The position numbers and the translations under genes were made by a program. The notes under the pieces are model-generated. The model did no database searches and was not told the DNA's origin. It saw only the letters and a list, made by a program, of their open reading frames with translations. Below are positions 1 to 6,411 of a stretch of 10,588 bases of DNA, in pieces. Positions within the stretch are counted from its first letter, which is position 1. Each line of letters begins with the position of its first letter. Location of the stretch: contig CALVVN010000020.1 in NCBI GenBank assembly GCA_944363865.1, forward strand, positions 1-10,588, written 5' to 3'. The DNA comes from an uncultured Bacilli bacterium (GTDB lineage: Bacteria; Bacillota_I; Bacilli_A; RF39; UBA660).

Positions 1-176
1 GTAGTGTATGCCATATATTTGAAAAAATATTAAAACTTAAAAGTTTAATGTTAACGGAATCTGGCAAGGAAGAAGCAAAATCAAGGCATCAAATTATTGT
101 AGATTTTTTATATCATTTATTTGATGAAGAAAATGTTCCTGAATGGAGAAGATATTTAGAGAATTATCTTAAATAG
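1..176 (+). CDS. HD-domain phosphohydrolase, C-terminal fragment (YedJ/YpgQ-like)
   Basis: Only the last 57 codons are inside the window; the gene starts upstream. The frame runs from base 3 to the TAG at 174-176. The fragment reads as the C-terminal helical end of the HD superfamily group that includes YedJ and YpgQ: a helix around 'FEKILKLKSLMLTESGK', then 'EEAKSRHQIIVDFLYHLFDEE' split over two helices. Known members of this group close with a similar Lys-Leu-x-x-Leu-Met-x-Thr-x-x-Gly, Ala-x-x-Arg-His and Phe-Leu pattern. The metal-binding HD residues would lie upstream and cannot be checked. YpgQ-type proteins hydrolyse nucleotide phosphate bonds in the cytosol; whether this one does is inference. 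No T-rich terminator follows; the hairpin at 198-223 is the nearest structure. Confidence 0.6.
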   Translation, partial: SVCHIFEKILKLKSLMLTESGKEEAKSRHQIIVDFLYHLFDEENVPEWRRYLENYLK

Positions 177-197
177 GGTTTGGGATTTTCCTATACG

Positions 198-223
198 TGA
201 AAATTTACAGGGGTAAGTTTTCA
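198..223. repeat. 26-nt inverted repeat (hairpin) without T-tract
   Basis: TGAAAATTTAC (198-208) and GTAAGTTTTCA (213-223) are complementary over 11 bp with one G-T wobble, around the loop AGGG. No run of T follows on either strand, so it is not a standard terminator. It lies between the HD-domain gene and a decayed tnpV-like gene, in a stretch less AT-biased than its surroundings. It may be a leftover end of a mobile element. Confidence 0.5.
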
Positions 224-265
224 ATGCTGGCTGTCGATAAAATTTGATTTTGTCCATACACATTT

Positions 266-547
266 TTAGTCATATATTAATTCTTTTAATACAATTTCTT
301 CAGCCATATTTTTATAATTATTCATTTGAGATACCCATTCTAATTGATTGTTTTCTTTTAACTTTTCAGTTAAATTTTTATCATTTTTAATATAACAAAT
401 TATTAAAAATTCTGTTTTTTCTTGTGCTTTATTACCAACTGAAAAAAGAAGTTTATTAGTTATTAAAAGTTTATTATAAAAATGTTTTTATTCTTTTTCA
501 GATAGTCTAATTTTAATAGGTTGTATAATTTTATACAAAATAAAAAC
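266..547 (-). pseudogene. Decayed tnpV-like gene (transposon-encoded TnpV family)
   Basis: The minus strand from 547 to the stop at 268-266 reads in one frame with an internal TAA at 490-488 and another TAA just upstream at 550-548. The C-terminal part contains 'LTEKLKENNQLEWVSQMNN' followed by 'AEEIVLKELIYD', which matches my recollection of the conserved end of TnpV proteins (T-E-x-L-K, x-W-V-x-x-M-N-x-x, A-x-E-I-x-x-x-E-L-I-Y). TnpV is a small accessory protein of Tn4451-like and related integrative elements in Bacillota; its biochemical role is not settled. Upstream of the internal stop the frame holds 'PIKIRLSEKE', which resembles the region before the usual Gly-x-x-Gly-rich segment. That segment is missing, so a deletion of roughly a dozen codons appears to sit at the stop. 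No start codon with a ribosome binding site is visible. I call it a pseudogene from stop plus deletion; the family assignment is from memory of the motif. Confidence 0.6.
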
Positions 548-573
548 TTACAAACTTTATATGTTCGTAAGTT
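536..573 (-). terminator. Intrinsic terminator of tRNA-Cys
   Basis: On the minus strand AACTTACGAAC (573-563) pairs with GTTTGTAAGTT (555-545) over 11 bp with one G-T wobble, around a 7-nt A/T loop (562-556), followed by TTTTTATTTTG. It begins 10 nt past the tRNA 3' end and fits termination of the tRNA transcript. Confidence 0.8.
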
Positions 574-582
574 GTCTTCAAA

Positions 583-657
583 TGGAGGACCCGGCCGGAG
601 TCGAACCGGCGATCGGGGAGTTGCAGTCCCATGCCTTAGCCTCTTGGCTACGGGTCC
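583..657 (-). tRNA. tRNA-Cys(GCA), CCA encoded
   Basis: The minus strand folds into a full cloverleaf of 75 nt. The acceptor stem GGACCCG (657-651) pairs with CGGGTCC (593-587). The D arm has stems GCC and GGC. The anticodon loop is CTGCAAC with anticodon GCA at 624-622. The T arm is GCCGG-TTCGACT-CCGGC. The discriminator is U, as expected for Cys acceptors, and CCA (585-583) is encoded. The top pair of the anticodon stem is T opposite C, leaving four good pairs; this is a small irregularity and does not suggest a dead gene. The gene has its own promoter and terminator and is transcribed away from the coupling-protein gene. Confidence 0.96.
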
Positions 658-667
658 ATGTATTTAT

Positions 668-696
668 ATTTTATGATATAAGTCATTAGTTGTCAA
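668..696 (-). promoter_or_regulatory. Promoter of tRNA-Cys
   Basis: On the minus strand a perfect -35 TTGACA (696-691) is separated by 17 bp from the -10 TAAAAT (673-668). This places the start of transcription near 661, a few bases before the mature tRNA end at 657. Spacing and sequence fit the main sigma factor. Confidence 0.8.
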
Positions 697-774
697 CTGT
701 CACCCCCCTATTTGAGTCTATATCGTTTGAAAATAATTCTACATAATTGTAAAAATTTTTAAATGTATTTTAGG

Positions 775-804
775 TTGCGGATTATGTATTTATCGTGCTA
801 TAAT
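775..804 (+). promoter_or_regulatory. Promoter of the coupling-ATPase operon
   Basis: TTGCGG (775-780), 18 bp, then a perfect TATAAT (799-804). Transcription would start near 811, leaving a leader of about 15 nt that holds only the ribosome binding site. The start sites of this unit and of the tRNA gene lie about 150 bp apart and point away from each other. Confidence 0.7.
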
Positions 805-811
805 GAATAAA

Positions 812-820
812 GAGAGGTGG
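812..820 (+). promoter_or_regulatory. Ribosome binding site deciding the start at 826
   Basis: GAGAGGTGG lies 5 nt before ATG 826. The longer frame would begin at GTG 817, but that codon is part of this binding site and only about 6 nt from the predicted transcript start, so it is unlikely to be used. Confidence 0.75.
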
Positions 821-825
821 CTTTT

Positions 826-3006
826 ATGAAACTCAAATTTAGGGCCAGTGTTAAAGATGTAGTTATTTTTATTATTTTTTGTATATTTTTACTTTTTTTG
901 GTTGCTATAGCTATATTAAACTTACATTATTTTTCTAATTATGGATATTTTTATGGGTTAAATCCGTTTCCTGCATTTAGCAGTGAATTTATTGTTACGA
1001 CATTGGTTTTTTACTTACTTGCTTTAGTAGGTGTTTTTATGAGTGTTTCATCATATTTCTTTGAACGTGAAAAAGGCTTTGGTTATACTTCTAAAAAGAA
1101 AGACGATTCTAATGGAGGATGGGCAAAATGGATGGAAGAAGCCGATATGAAAAAAGCCTATGATATTAAGCAAATTGAATTATCTAAAAGTGAATATGAC
1201 CATTCAGGTGTTCCAATAATTATTGCGGGGAAAAAACAACATGGTACTAAACTTCAAAAATGTAAAGCCTGGGTAGATGATGGAGAAAATCATACTTTAA
1301 TTATGGGGGCTAGTGGTAGTGGTAAAACTTGGGCGATACTTGATTCATTGGTTAAAATATTAGGCAGACGTGGAGAAAGTATGATTATAACTGATCCTAA
1401 AGGTGAGATTTATGAAAACAATGCTAATATGCTTAGGGAAAAAGGTTATAAAGTTATAATTTTAAATTTCCGTGATCCAAAATATGGTGCTTGTTGGAAT
1501 CCTTTTAGTTATCCTTATAGATTATGGAAAGAGGGAAATTATGATAAAAGTCAAGAGTTACTAGAAGACTTAGGCAATAATATTCTAATTGATCCAAATA
1601 ATAAAGCTGAACCATTTTGGGAAAATAATGCTGCCGATTATTTTACTGGATTAGCTTTAGGCTTGTTTGAGGATGCGACAGATGAAAGCCAAGTTAACTT
1701 AAATAGTATTAATCTTATGCATAGTATGGGCGAAGATAGAATAGGTGCTACTAGGTATATAAATGAATATTTTAAATTTAAAGATCCTTTAAGTGGCGCG
1801 TACGTAAGTGCTAGTTCAACGATTAATGCTCCTGCAGATACTAAAGGTGGCGTTACATCTGTATTTAAGCAAAAGATTAGAATTTTCTCTTCTCGTGAGG
1901 AATTATCTAAAATGTTAAGTAGAAGCGACTTTGATTTAAGGGATATCGGAAGAGAAAAAACTGCTTTATTTATAAAGATACACGATGAAAAGACTACTTA
2001 TCATGCATTAGCTACTATTTTAGTAAAACAAATATACGAAAGTTTAATTGAAGTAGCGCAGACGGAAGATGGTAATAAATTAAAGATAAGAACTAATTTT
2101 TTATTAGATGAGTTTGCTAATATGCCTGCTTTAAAAGATGTCGAAAGTATGGTAACCGCAAGTCGTAGTAGGCGTATAAGGTTTACTTTTGTTATCCAAA
2201 ACTTTAGTCAGTTAAATAAAGTTTATGGAAAAGAAGTTGCTGAAACAATTAAAGGTAACTGCGGTAATATGATTTATCTTATGACTACTGAATACCAGGC
2301 TTTGGAAGAGTTTAGCAAATTATGTGGAGATGTTCAGCCAAAGGCGGATAAAGATAAACCTTTACCACCAGTTAGACCACTTGTGTCTGTTAGTGATTTA
2401 CAACAAATGAAAAAATTTGAAATTATCGTTAAAAGATTTAGAAATCAACCATTTAAAACTAAATTAGTACCTTCATTTGAAATAGATTGGGGAGAAGAAT
2501 ATGGTAAAAGTGGGTATCCTGAAACTCAACTAATAGATGTTAAGGTTTTTGATTTAAAAGAGTTTGTTGATAAAAAACGTGAGGAAAATGGAATGGGGAA
2601 ACCTTTTGCGCCAAATTCAATGAATTTTGCACCACAATTTCCTTTTGGTGAAAGAACTTTTGGAGCACCCAAAGAGATGGATAGTTCTAAATCTTCAATA
2701 AACGTTGATGATTTGGTTAAAAGAATTGATGCAAAAATAGCAGAACTAGAAGAAGAAGAACGAAAAGAAAATGAACTTAAAAAGCAAGAAATTAATTCTA
2801 TTTCTGTTACTAATCAAAACCAAAATGTATCTAAATCAATTGATGATAAGGTATTGGATAAACAAGTGGAACAAGAAGAAAAAAAATTGATGGAAAAACC
2901 CAAAATTAATAAGCCAAATATAAATGTTGATGAGGATAGTATTGTTATAAATGACAATATTATTGATGATGATTTTTTTGATGATTTTTTTGATGATGAA
3001 GTTTAA
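826..3006 (+). CDS. VirD4/TraG-type type IV coupling ATPase
   Basis: A 726-residue membrane-anchored P-loop ATPase of the type IV coupling protein family (T4SS-DNA_transf). In conjugation and type IV secretion these proteins form a hexamer at the inner membrane, receive the relaxase-DNA complex or protein substrates, and pass them to the channel. Two N-terminal membrane helices lie at about residues 11-33 and 55-78. Walker A is GASGSGKT (161-168), followed by the typical DPKGE (190-194). Walker B is LLDEF (426-430), and a later segment SRSRRIRFTFVIQNFSQL is the usual family signature. The core ends near residue 570. The remaining 150 residues are charged, partly coiled-coil, and finish in an acidic-aromatic tail with DDFF twice. 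ATG 826 is chosen over GTG 817 from the ribosome binding site. A membrane protein gene follows after 14 nt in the same operon. No relaxase, VirB4-like or VirB6-like gene is in the window, so the role in conjugation is unproven. Family assignment is very sure. Confidence 0.95.
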   Translation: MKLKFRASVKDVVIFIIFCIFLLFLVAIAILNLHYFSNYGYFYGLNPFPAFSSEFIVTTLVFYLLALVGVFMSVSSYFFEREKGFGYTSKKKDDSNGGWAKWMEEADMKKAYDIKQIELSKSEYDHSGVPIIIAGKKQHGTKLQKCKAWVDDGENHTLIMGASGSGKTWAILDSLVKILGRRGESMIITDPKGEIYENNANMLREKGYKVIILNFRDPKYGACWNPFSYPYRLWKEGNYDKSQELLEDLGNNILIDPNNKAEPFWENNAADYFTGLALGLFEDATDESQVNLNSINLMHSMGEDRIGATRYINEYFKFKDPLSGAYVSASSTINAPADTKGGVTSVFKQKIRIFSSREELSKMLSRSDFDLRDIGREKTALFIKIHDEKTTYHALATILVKQIYESLIEVAQTEDGNKLKIRTNFLLDEFANMPALKDVESMVTASRSRRIRFTFVIQNFSQLNKVYGKEVAETIKGNCGNMIYLMTTEYQALEEFSKLCGDVQPKADKDKPLPPVRPLVSVSDLQQMKKFEIIVKRFRNQPFKTKLVPSFEIDWGEEYGKSGYPETQLIDVKVFDLKEFVDKKREENGMGKPFAPNSMNFAPQFPFGERTFGAPKEMDSSKSSINVDDLVKRIDAKIAELEEEERKENELKKQEINSISVTNQNQNVSKSIDDKVLDKQVEQEEKKLMEKPKINKPNINVDEDSIVINDNIIDDDFFDDFFDDEV

Positions 3007-3020
3007 AATGGGGTAATAAT

Positions 3021-4328
3021 ATGGATAATATTAAAGAAATTGTTAATAAAGTAGTTGAAGTTTTTCAACCTAATTTTTCAAAAGTTAGTAAGGAATTTAA
3101 CGGTGCTAAACAAGTTTTAATAAAAGTTTTTGTAATTGTTGTTCCTATAATAATTTTAATAATAATAGTTAATTTAATAATTACTGGTATTAGAAATGGC
3201 AATTGTTATGAAATTAGAAAAGAATTAAGTGATTATGTAGATTCGTATGCTATGAGTAATAATCTTTATCCTACTATAAATGGCGATAGTGTATCTATAG
3301 ATTTGGATAGTGTGAAAAAGGTAACGTTTAATGATCAAGTTTGTCGCGGAAGCGTAAAAATTACTAAAGTAAATGATGAATATATTAAAACATTTTATTT
3401 AGAAGATTGTAGTTATTGTTCTGTTAAAGAATTCAAAAAAGAAAAAAATAAATATGATGAAAAATTAAATGCTGAAGTAGTAGTGTATATAAATTATTAT
3501 AATGTTACAAATAATAATTCGAGATGGAGTGATTATATACCATTCGAAGATATAAGTACAGAAGAAACAGATGGCGTTTTGCTTCCTTTAAATGAAGATA
3601 ATTTGCCAGAAATTAGTGAAGAAGCTATTATAACAGAGATAATAAAAGAAGATAAAGTATTTTATACTTATAGAGATAAGAGATGGTTATGGTATAAAAA
3701 TGATAATGATGATTATAGTGACTTTAGTAGTGAACAACCCGAGGGTTATTCTCTTAAAGACACTAGGACAGAAATAAGAACTGACTATTCTGAGTGGAGT
3801 ATAGATTATCCAGAAGAAAAGGAATATAGATATATTTTTAATAGAACTGGTTATAGATGGTACAAAGAGGATGAAGATGGTAATATTATTTGGTGGAATA
3901 ATGGTGAGTATTATCCTGAAGAGCCTGGTGAAGAATTTTATAGAGATAGGGATAGTACTGTAACTATGTATAGATATTACGATCTTATGTGGAGATGGTA
4001 TAATGGAGAAGCTAGGGGGTATGATTCTAGAGAATCATCAGAACCAAGATCTAGTGCATATAAGTATAGAGATGAAGCATTATCGAGTTATACTGATTGG
4101 TCTAGTTACAGAACTACTTCTAGTTTGAATTCAAATAATTCTTGGTATAGAGAAGAAAAGACGAATGTTCATTCTAGATATATGATTAAATATAAAATAA
4201 GGTCATTCTTAGTTTTAGATGAACCACTTGAAAGAAGTGAATTTGAATCAACAGTTGGCAGAACTTTAGAAGAAATGTATGAAGATGAAACTATTGATTT
4301 GGAAATAACATTTAAATATAAATATTGA
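3021..4328 (+). CDS. Single-pass membrane protein with Tyr/Trp-rich extracytoplasmic repeats, unknown function
   Basis: I do not recognise this 435-residue protein. A Lys-containing N-terminus (1-32) precedes one strong membrane helix (33-55), so the remaining 380 residues should lie outside the cytoplasm. The first outer part (60-165) carries four cysteines, C62, C108, C130 and C133, the last two as DCSYC, possibly disulfide-bonded. An acidic linker (175-212) leads to a region of about 215-390 that is exceptionally rich in Tyr, Trp, Arg, Ser and Glu, with recurring cores YRDKRWLWYK, YRWYKEDEDG and YRYYDLMWRWYNG, and interspersed YSxWS/YTDWSS motifs. Similar aromatic 'YRYR'/'WSxWS' repeats occur in surface proteins of gut Bacillota, as I recall. 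It begins 14 nt after the coupling ATPase with a poor ribosome binding site (ATGGGGTAA), so coupled translation and a shared role are likely. It could be a surface partner of the secretion channel or simply a wall-facing protein. A terminator overlaps its stop codon, TGA. Confidence 0.85.
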   Translation: MDNIKEIVNKVVEVFQPNFSKVSKEFNGAKQVLIKVFVIVVPIIILIIIVNLIITGIRNGNCYEIRKELSDYVDSYAMSNNLYPTINGDSVSIDLDSVKKVTFNDQVCRGSVKITKVNDEYIKTFYLEDCSYCSVKEFKKEKNKYDEKLNAEVVVYINYYNVTNNNSRWSDYIPFEDISTEETDGVLLPLNEDNLPEISEEAIITEIIKEDKVFYTYRDKRWLWYKNDNDDYSDFSSEQPEGYSLKDTRTEIRTDYSEWSIDYPEEKEYRYIFNRTGYRWYKEDEDGNIIWWNNGEYYPEEPGEEFYRDRDSTVTMYRYYDLMWRWYNGEARGYDSRESSEPRSSAYKYRDEALSSYTDWSSYRTTSSLNSNNSWYREEKTNVHSRYMIKYKIRSFLVLDEPLERSEFESTVGRTLEEMYEDETIDLEITFKYKY

Positions 4329-4351
4329 ATAGTGAATAACTATTCTTTTTT
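4327..4351 (+). terminator. Intrinsic terminator of the coupling-ATPase operon
   Basis: GAATAGT (4327-4333) pairs with ACTATTC (4339-4345) around the loop GAATA and is followed by six T. The first arm overlaps the TGA stop codon at 4326-4328. This separates the coupling-protein unit from the rhodanese gene. Confidence 0.8.
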
Positions 4352-4358
4352 AATTATC

Positions 4359-4388
4359 TTTAAATATATTTTGAACATAAAATATAAT
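4359..4388 (+). promoter_or_regulatory. Possible promoter of the rhodanese gene
   Basis: A perfect TATAAT at 4383-4388 has a weak -35 TTTAAA at 4359-4364, 18 bp away. Transcription would start near 4395, only about 6 nt before the ATG, and would leave the GGGTGA ribosome binding site (4389-4394) off the message. Using the overlapping TAAAAT at 4378-4383 would keep most of it. Something must restart transcription after the terminator at 4327-4351, but the exact element is uncertain. Confidence 0.35.
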
Positions 4389-4400
4389 GGGTGAATAAAA

Positions 4401-4658
4401 ATGATAAAGGAAAAATATTTTAATATAAAAAATAAAAGAAATATCATAATTATTGATGTTCAAGATAAATATGAATATAGTAAATGGCATTTGCCTAATT
4501 CAATAAATATTCCCTATGATGAATTAATCAATAATTATAGATTATATTTAAATAAAAATAATATTTATTATATTTACTGTAAAAGCGGTAAATTAAGCAA
4601 GAGATTAGTAGTAGTTTTAAATTATTTGGGGTATAATACTATTATGTTAGAAAGTTAG
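4401..4658 (+). CDS. Single-domain rhodanese-like sulfurtransferase
   Basis: An 85-residue cytosolic protein made of one rhodanese domain, slightly shorter than GlpE or PspE (about 105 residues). The N-terminal strand IIIIDVQDKYEYSKWHLPNS corresponds to the usual D-V-R-x-x-x-E-(Y/F)-x-x-G-H-I-P-G-A segment, with His30 kept and Gly replaced by Lys/Trp. The active-site loop is C60-K-S-G-K-L-S, with the catalytic Cys60 that would carry the persulfide; the family more often has an Arg inside this loop, where Lys63 or Leu64 stands here. Such proteins move sulfane sulfur from thiosulfate, polysulfide or protein donors to acceptors; the substrate cannot be read from sequence. The next gene starts 7 nt after the stop, so the two are very probably co-transcribed. 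Confidence 0.88.
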   Translation: MIKEKYFNIKNKRNIIIIDVQDKYEYSKWHLPNSINIPYDELINNYRLYLNKNNIYYIYCKSGKLSKRLVVVLNYLGYNTIMLES

Positions 4659-4665
4659 TGATATA

Positions 4666-5247
4666 ATGGATTTATTTTCTAAAATTGAAGAGTTCATAAT
4701 GAATATAATAAGTTTATTAGGTGTTTGGGGTCCAATACTTGGGTGTGTTTTTATAGTGATTGAATCAATAGTGCCAATATTACCTCTTGCAGTATTTATA
4801 ACTTTTAACTTTATGAGTTTTGGACATCTTATTGGATTTATAATATCTTGGATTTTTACGTTAATAGGCTGTGTTATATCATTCTTTATTTTTAGAAAAG
4901 GTTTTTATAAGAAATTTAAAAGGTTTACTGATTCAAAAGGCAAATTAAAGAATTTTATGAAGTCCATTAGTAATATAACGTTAGGACAATTAGTAGTTTT
5001 AACTGCTGTTCCATTTACTCCTGCTTTTGCAGTAAATATAGCTGCAGGGTTAAGCAACATTAGTTTTAAAAAATATTTTGTTGGTATTTTTTTAGGTAAA
5101 ATATCTTTGGTGTACTTCTGGGGATATATAGGAACAAGTTTAATTGAAAGTTTAAAAAATCCAATCATTCTAATAAGAATATTTTTTCTTGTATTAGTTA
5201 TGTATATAATTTCACAATTTGTTAATAAAAAAGTCAATTTGGAATAG
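4666..5247 (+). CDS. VTT-domain (DedA/TVP38-TMEM64 superfamily) membrane protein
   Basis: A 193-residue integral membrane protein with the VTT (SNARE-associated Golgi) domain. The re-entrant segment carries E33 and the prolines of IESIVPILPLA (P37, P40), followed by FGHLIGFIISW. The second half has the family block VPFTPAFAVNIAAGLS (P116, P119, N124, G128) and then a conserved-looking FVGIFLGK. Family members act in lipid transport or scrambling and membrane homeostasis; bacterial DedA proteins are linked to undecaprenyl-phosphate recycling and to membrane potential. Many members have an Arg just before the second Pro block, but Ala114/Val115 stand there here. About four further hydrophobic helices are present, the last at about 167-187. 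The ribosome binding site is weak and the start lies 7 nt behind the rhodanese stop, so translation may be coupled. The exact subfamily is less sure than the domain. Confidence 0.85.
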   Translation: MDLFSKIEEFIMNIISLLGVWGPILGCVFIVIESIVPILPLAVFITFNFMSFGHLIGFIISWIFTLIGCVISFFIFRKGFYKKFKRFTDSKGKLKNFMKSISNITLGQLVVLTAVPFTPAFAVNIAAGLSNISFKKYFVGIFLGKISLVYFWGYIGTSLIESLKNPIILIRIFFLVLVMYIISQFVNKKVNLE

Positions 5248-5273
5248 ACATAAATATTTGTTTGGTGTACAAT
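5245..5273 (+). promoter_or_regulatory. Promoter of the RmuC-family gene
   Basis: TAGACA (5245-5250), 17 bp, TACAAT (5268-5273). The -35 overlaps the stop codon of the preceding gene. Transcription would begin near 5280, so the upstream ATG at 5272 lies inside the -10 element and cannot be on this transcript. Confidence 0.5.
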
Positions 5274-5279
5274 GTATAT

Positions 5280-5285
5280 GGGTGA
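5280..5285 (+). promoter_or_regulatory. Ribosome binding site deciding the start at 5293
   Basis: GGGTGA followed by 7 nt and ATG 5293. The context GGTGAATTA is the same as that just before the slipin start (GGTGAATTAC at 6401-6410), which supports the downstream start over ATG 5272 or 5278. Confidence 0.6.
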
Positions 5286-5292
5286 ATTATAC

Positions 5293-6375
5293 ATGAATTT
5301 GGAATATATTGTTATTGCATTATTGTTTTTAATTTTGATATTTATAGTAATTACTTTTTTTAAAGTTAAAAGGGTAAATGAGAGTGATATACTTGAAAAG
5401 TTAATGAGAATTGAAAATGAAATGATAAAAGAAATAGGTGACTTTAAGTTTGACTTTTCTAAAATCGTAAATAATGATTTTGAAAGTCTGCGCGCTGAAA
5501 TAGAGAAAAAACTAATACAAATTAATGATAGAGTTAACGAGCGTATAGATGTCAATTTTGAAAAAACTAATAAGACTTTTAATAGTGTATTAGAAAGATT
5601 AGCTAAAATAGATGAGGCACAAAAAAAGATTGATAACCTAAGCAACGATATAGTGAGTTTACAAGGGATTTTAACTGATAAAAAGAGCCGTGGTATTTTT
5701 GGAGAAGTTAATTTAAAACATGTGTTAGCAAGTGTATTTGGTGAGAAAAATGATAGAATATATAGATTACAATATACATTAAGCAATAAACATATCAGCG
5801 ATGCTATTGTTTTTGGTCCAGAACCTTTAGGAAATATTTGTATAGATTCTAAGTTTCCTTTGGAAAATTATAGGAATATGTTAGAAAAAGGTATAACTTC
5901 TGAAGAAAAATTAAAACGTGAGAAAGTATTCAGAGATGATGTTAAAAAACATATTGATGCAATTAGTGAAAAGTACATTATTAATGGTGAAACTAGTAAT
6001 CAAGCGATTATGTTCTTGCCTGCTGAAGCTATTTTTGCAGAGATTAATGCTTATCATACTAATTTAATTAGTTATGCTCAAAGTAAGAATGTTTGGATTA
6101 GTAGTCCAACAACATTAATTAGTTTGTTAACTATAATTCAAGCGGTTTTAATGGGATTAGAAAGAGATAAATATACAAGTGTTATTCATGAAGAGTTAAA
6201 TAAATTGGGAGAAGAGTTTGGTAAATACAGACTTAGATGGGATAAACTATCTAGAAGTATTGATACTGTGAGTAAAGATGTAAAAGATATACACATCACT
6301 ACAGAGAAAATAACTAAGAGATTTGATTCAATAAGTCATGTTGAAATAGAAAATGATAATGAATTATTAGAGTAA
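5293..6375 (+). CDS. rmuC: RmuC-family DNA recombination protein
   Basis: A 360-residue protein with an N-terminal membrane helix (4-24), a long coiled coil (about 30-125) and a C-terminal RmuC domain. Family marks are RGIFGE (133-138), IDSKFPLENY (184-193), the block MFLPAEAIFAEI (240-251), and VWISSPTTLISLL. The RmuC domain is distantly related to restriction-endonuclease-fold nucleases, and E. coli RmuC limits recombination at inverted repeats; the biochemical activity is poorly known. The length agrees with bacterial members, which are usually 350-500 residues. ATG 5293 is preferred to 5272 from the promoter and ribosome binding site; the longer version would add seven residues. It lies between a membrane protein gene and the slipin gene, all on the same strand, with 36 nt to the next start. 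Confidence 0.92.
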   Translation: MNLEYIVIALLFLILIFIVITFFKVKRVNESDILEKLMRIENEMIKEIGDFKFDFSKIVNNDFESLRAEIEKKLIQINDRVNERIDVNFEKTNKTFNSVLERLAKIDEAQKKIDNLSNDIVSLQGILTDKKSRGIFGEVNLKHVLASVFGEKNDRIYRLQYTLSNKHISDAIVFGPEPLGNICIDSKFPLENYRNMLEKGITSEEKLKREKVFRDDVKKHIDAISEKYIINGETSNQAIMFLPAEAIFAEINAYHTNLISYAQSKNVWISSPTTLISLLTIIQAVLMGLERDKYTSVIHEELNKLGEEFGKYRLRWDKLSRSIDTVSKDVKDIHITTEKITKRFDSISHVEIENDNELLE

Positions 6376-6378
6376 TTA

Positions 6379-6387
6379 TGTTATAGT
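6379..6387 (+). promoter_or_regulatory. Possible extended -10 promoter of the slipin gene
   Basis: TGTTATAGT: a TG dinucleotide one base before TATAGT (6382-6387) makes an extended -10 element. No convincing -35 is seen at 16-18 bp. Transcription would start near 6394, a leader of about 18 nt. It may add to read-through from the RmuC gene. Confidence 0.4.
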
Positions 6388-6396
6388 ATTTTTAGT

Positions 6397-6405
6397 AGGA
6401 GGTGA
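6397..6405 (+). promoter_or_regulatory. Strong ribosome binding site supporting a TTG start
   Basis: AGGAGGTGA is fully complementary to the 16S rRNA 3' end and stands 6 nt before TTG 6412. No ATG in the frame lies at a usable distance, so TTG is the start. Confidence 0.85.
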
Positions 6406-6411
6406 ATTACT

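Noticed and set aside
583..657. tRNA-Cys 3' end as an attachment site with a second copy nearby
   Set aside because: No repeat of the tRNA 3' end was seen in 177-582 or elsewhere in the window, so no att pair can be claimed.
4905..5786. Long minus-strand open frame of 293 codons
   Set aside because: It is antisense to the VTT and RmuC genes, which have clear family motifs, and its translation has no recognisable domain.
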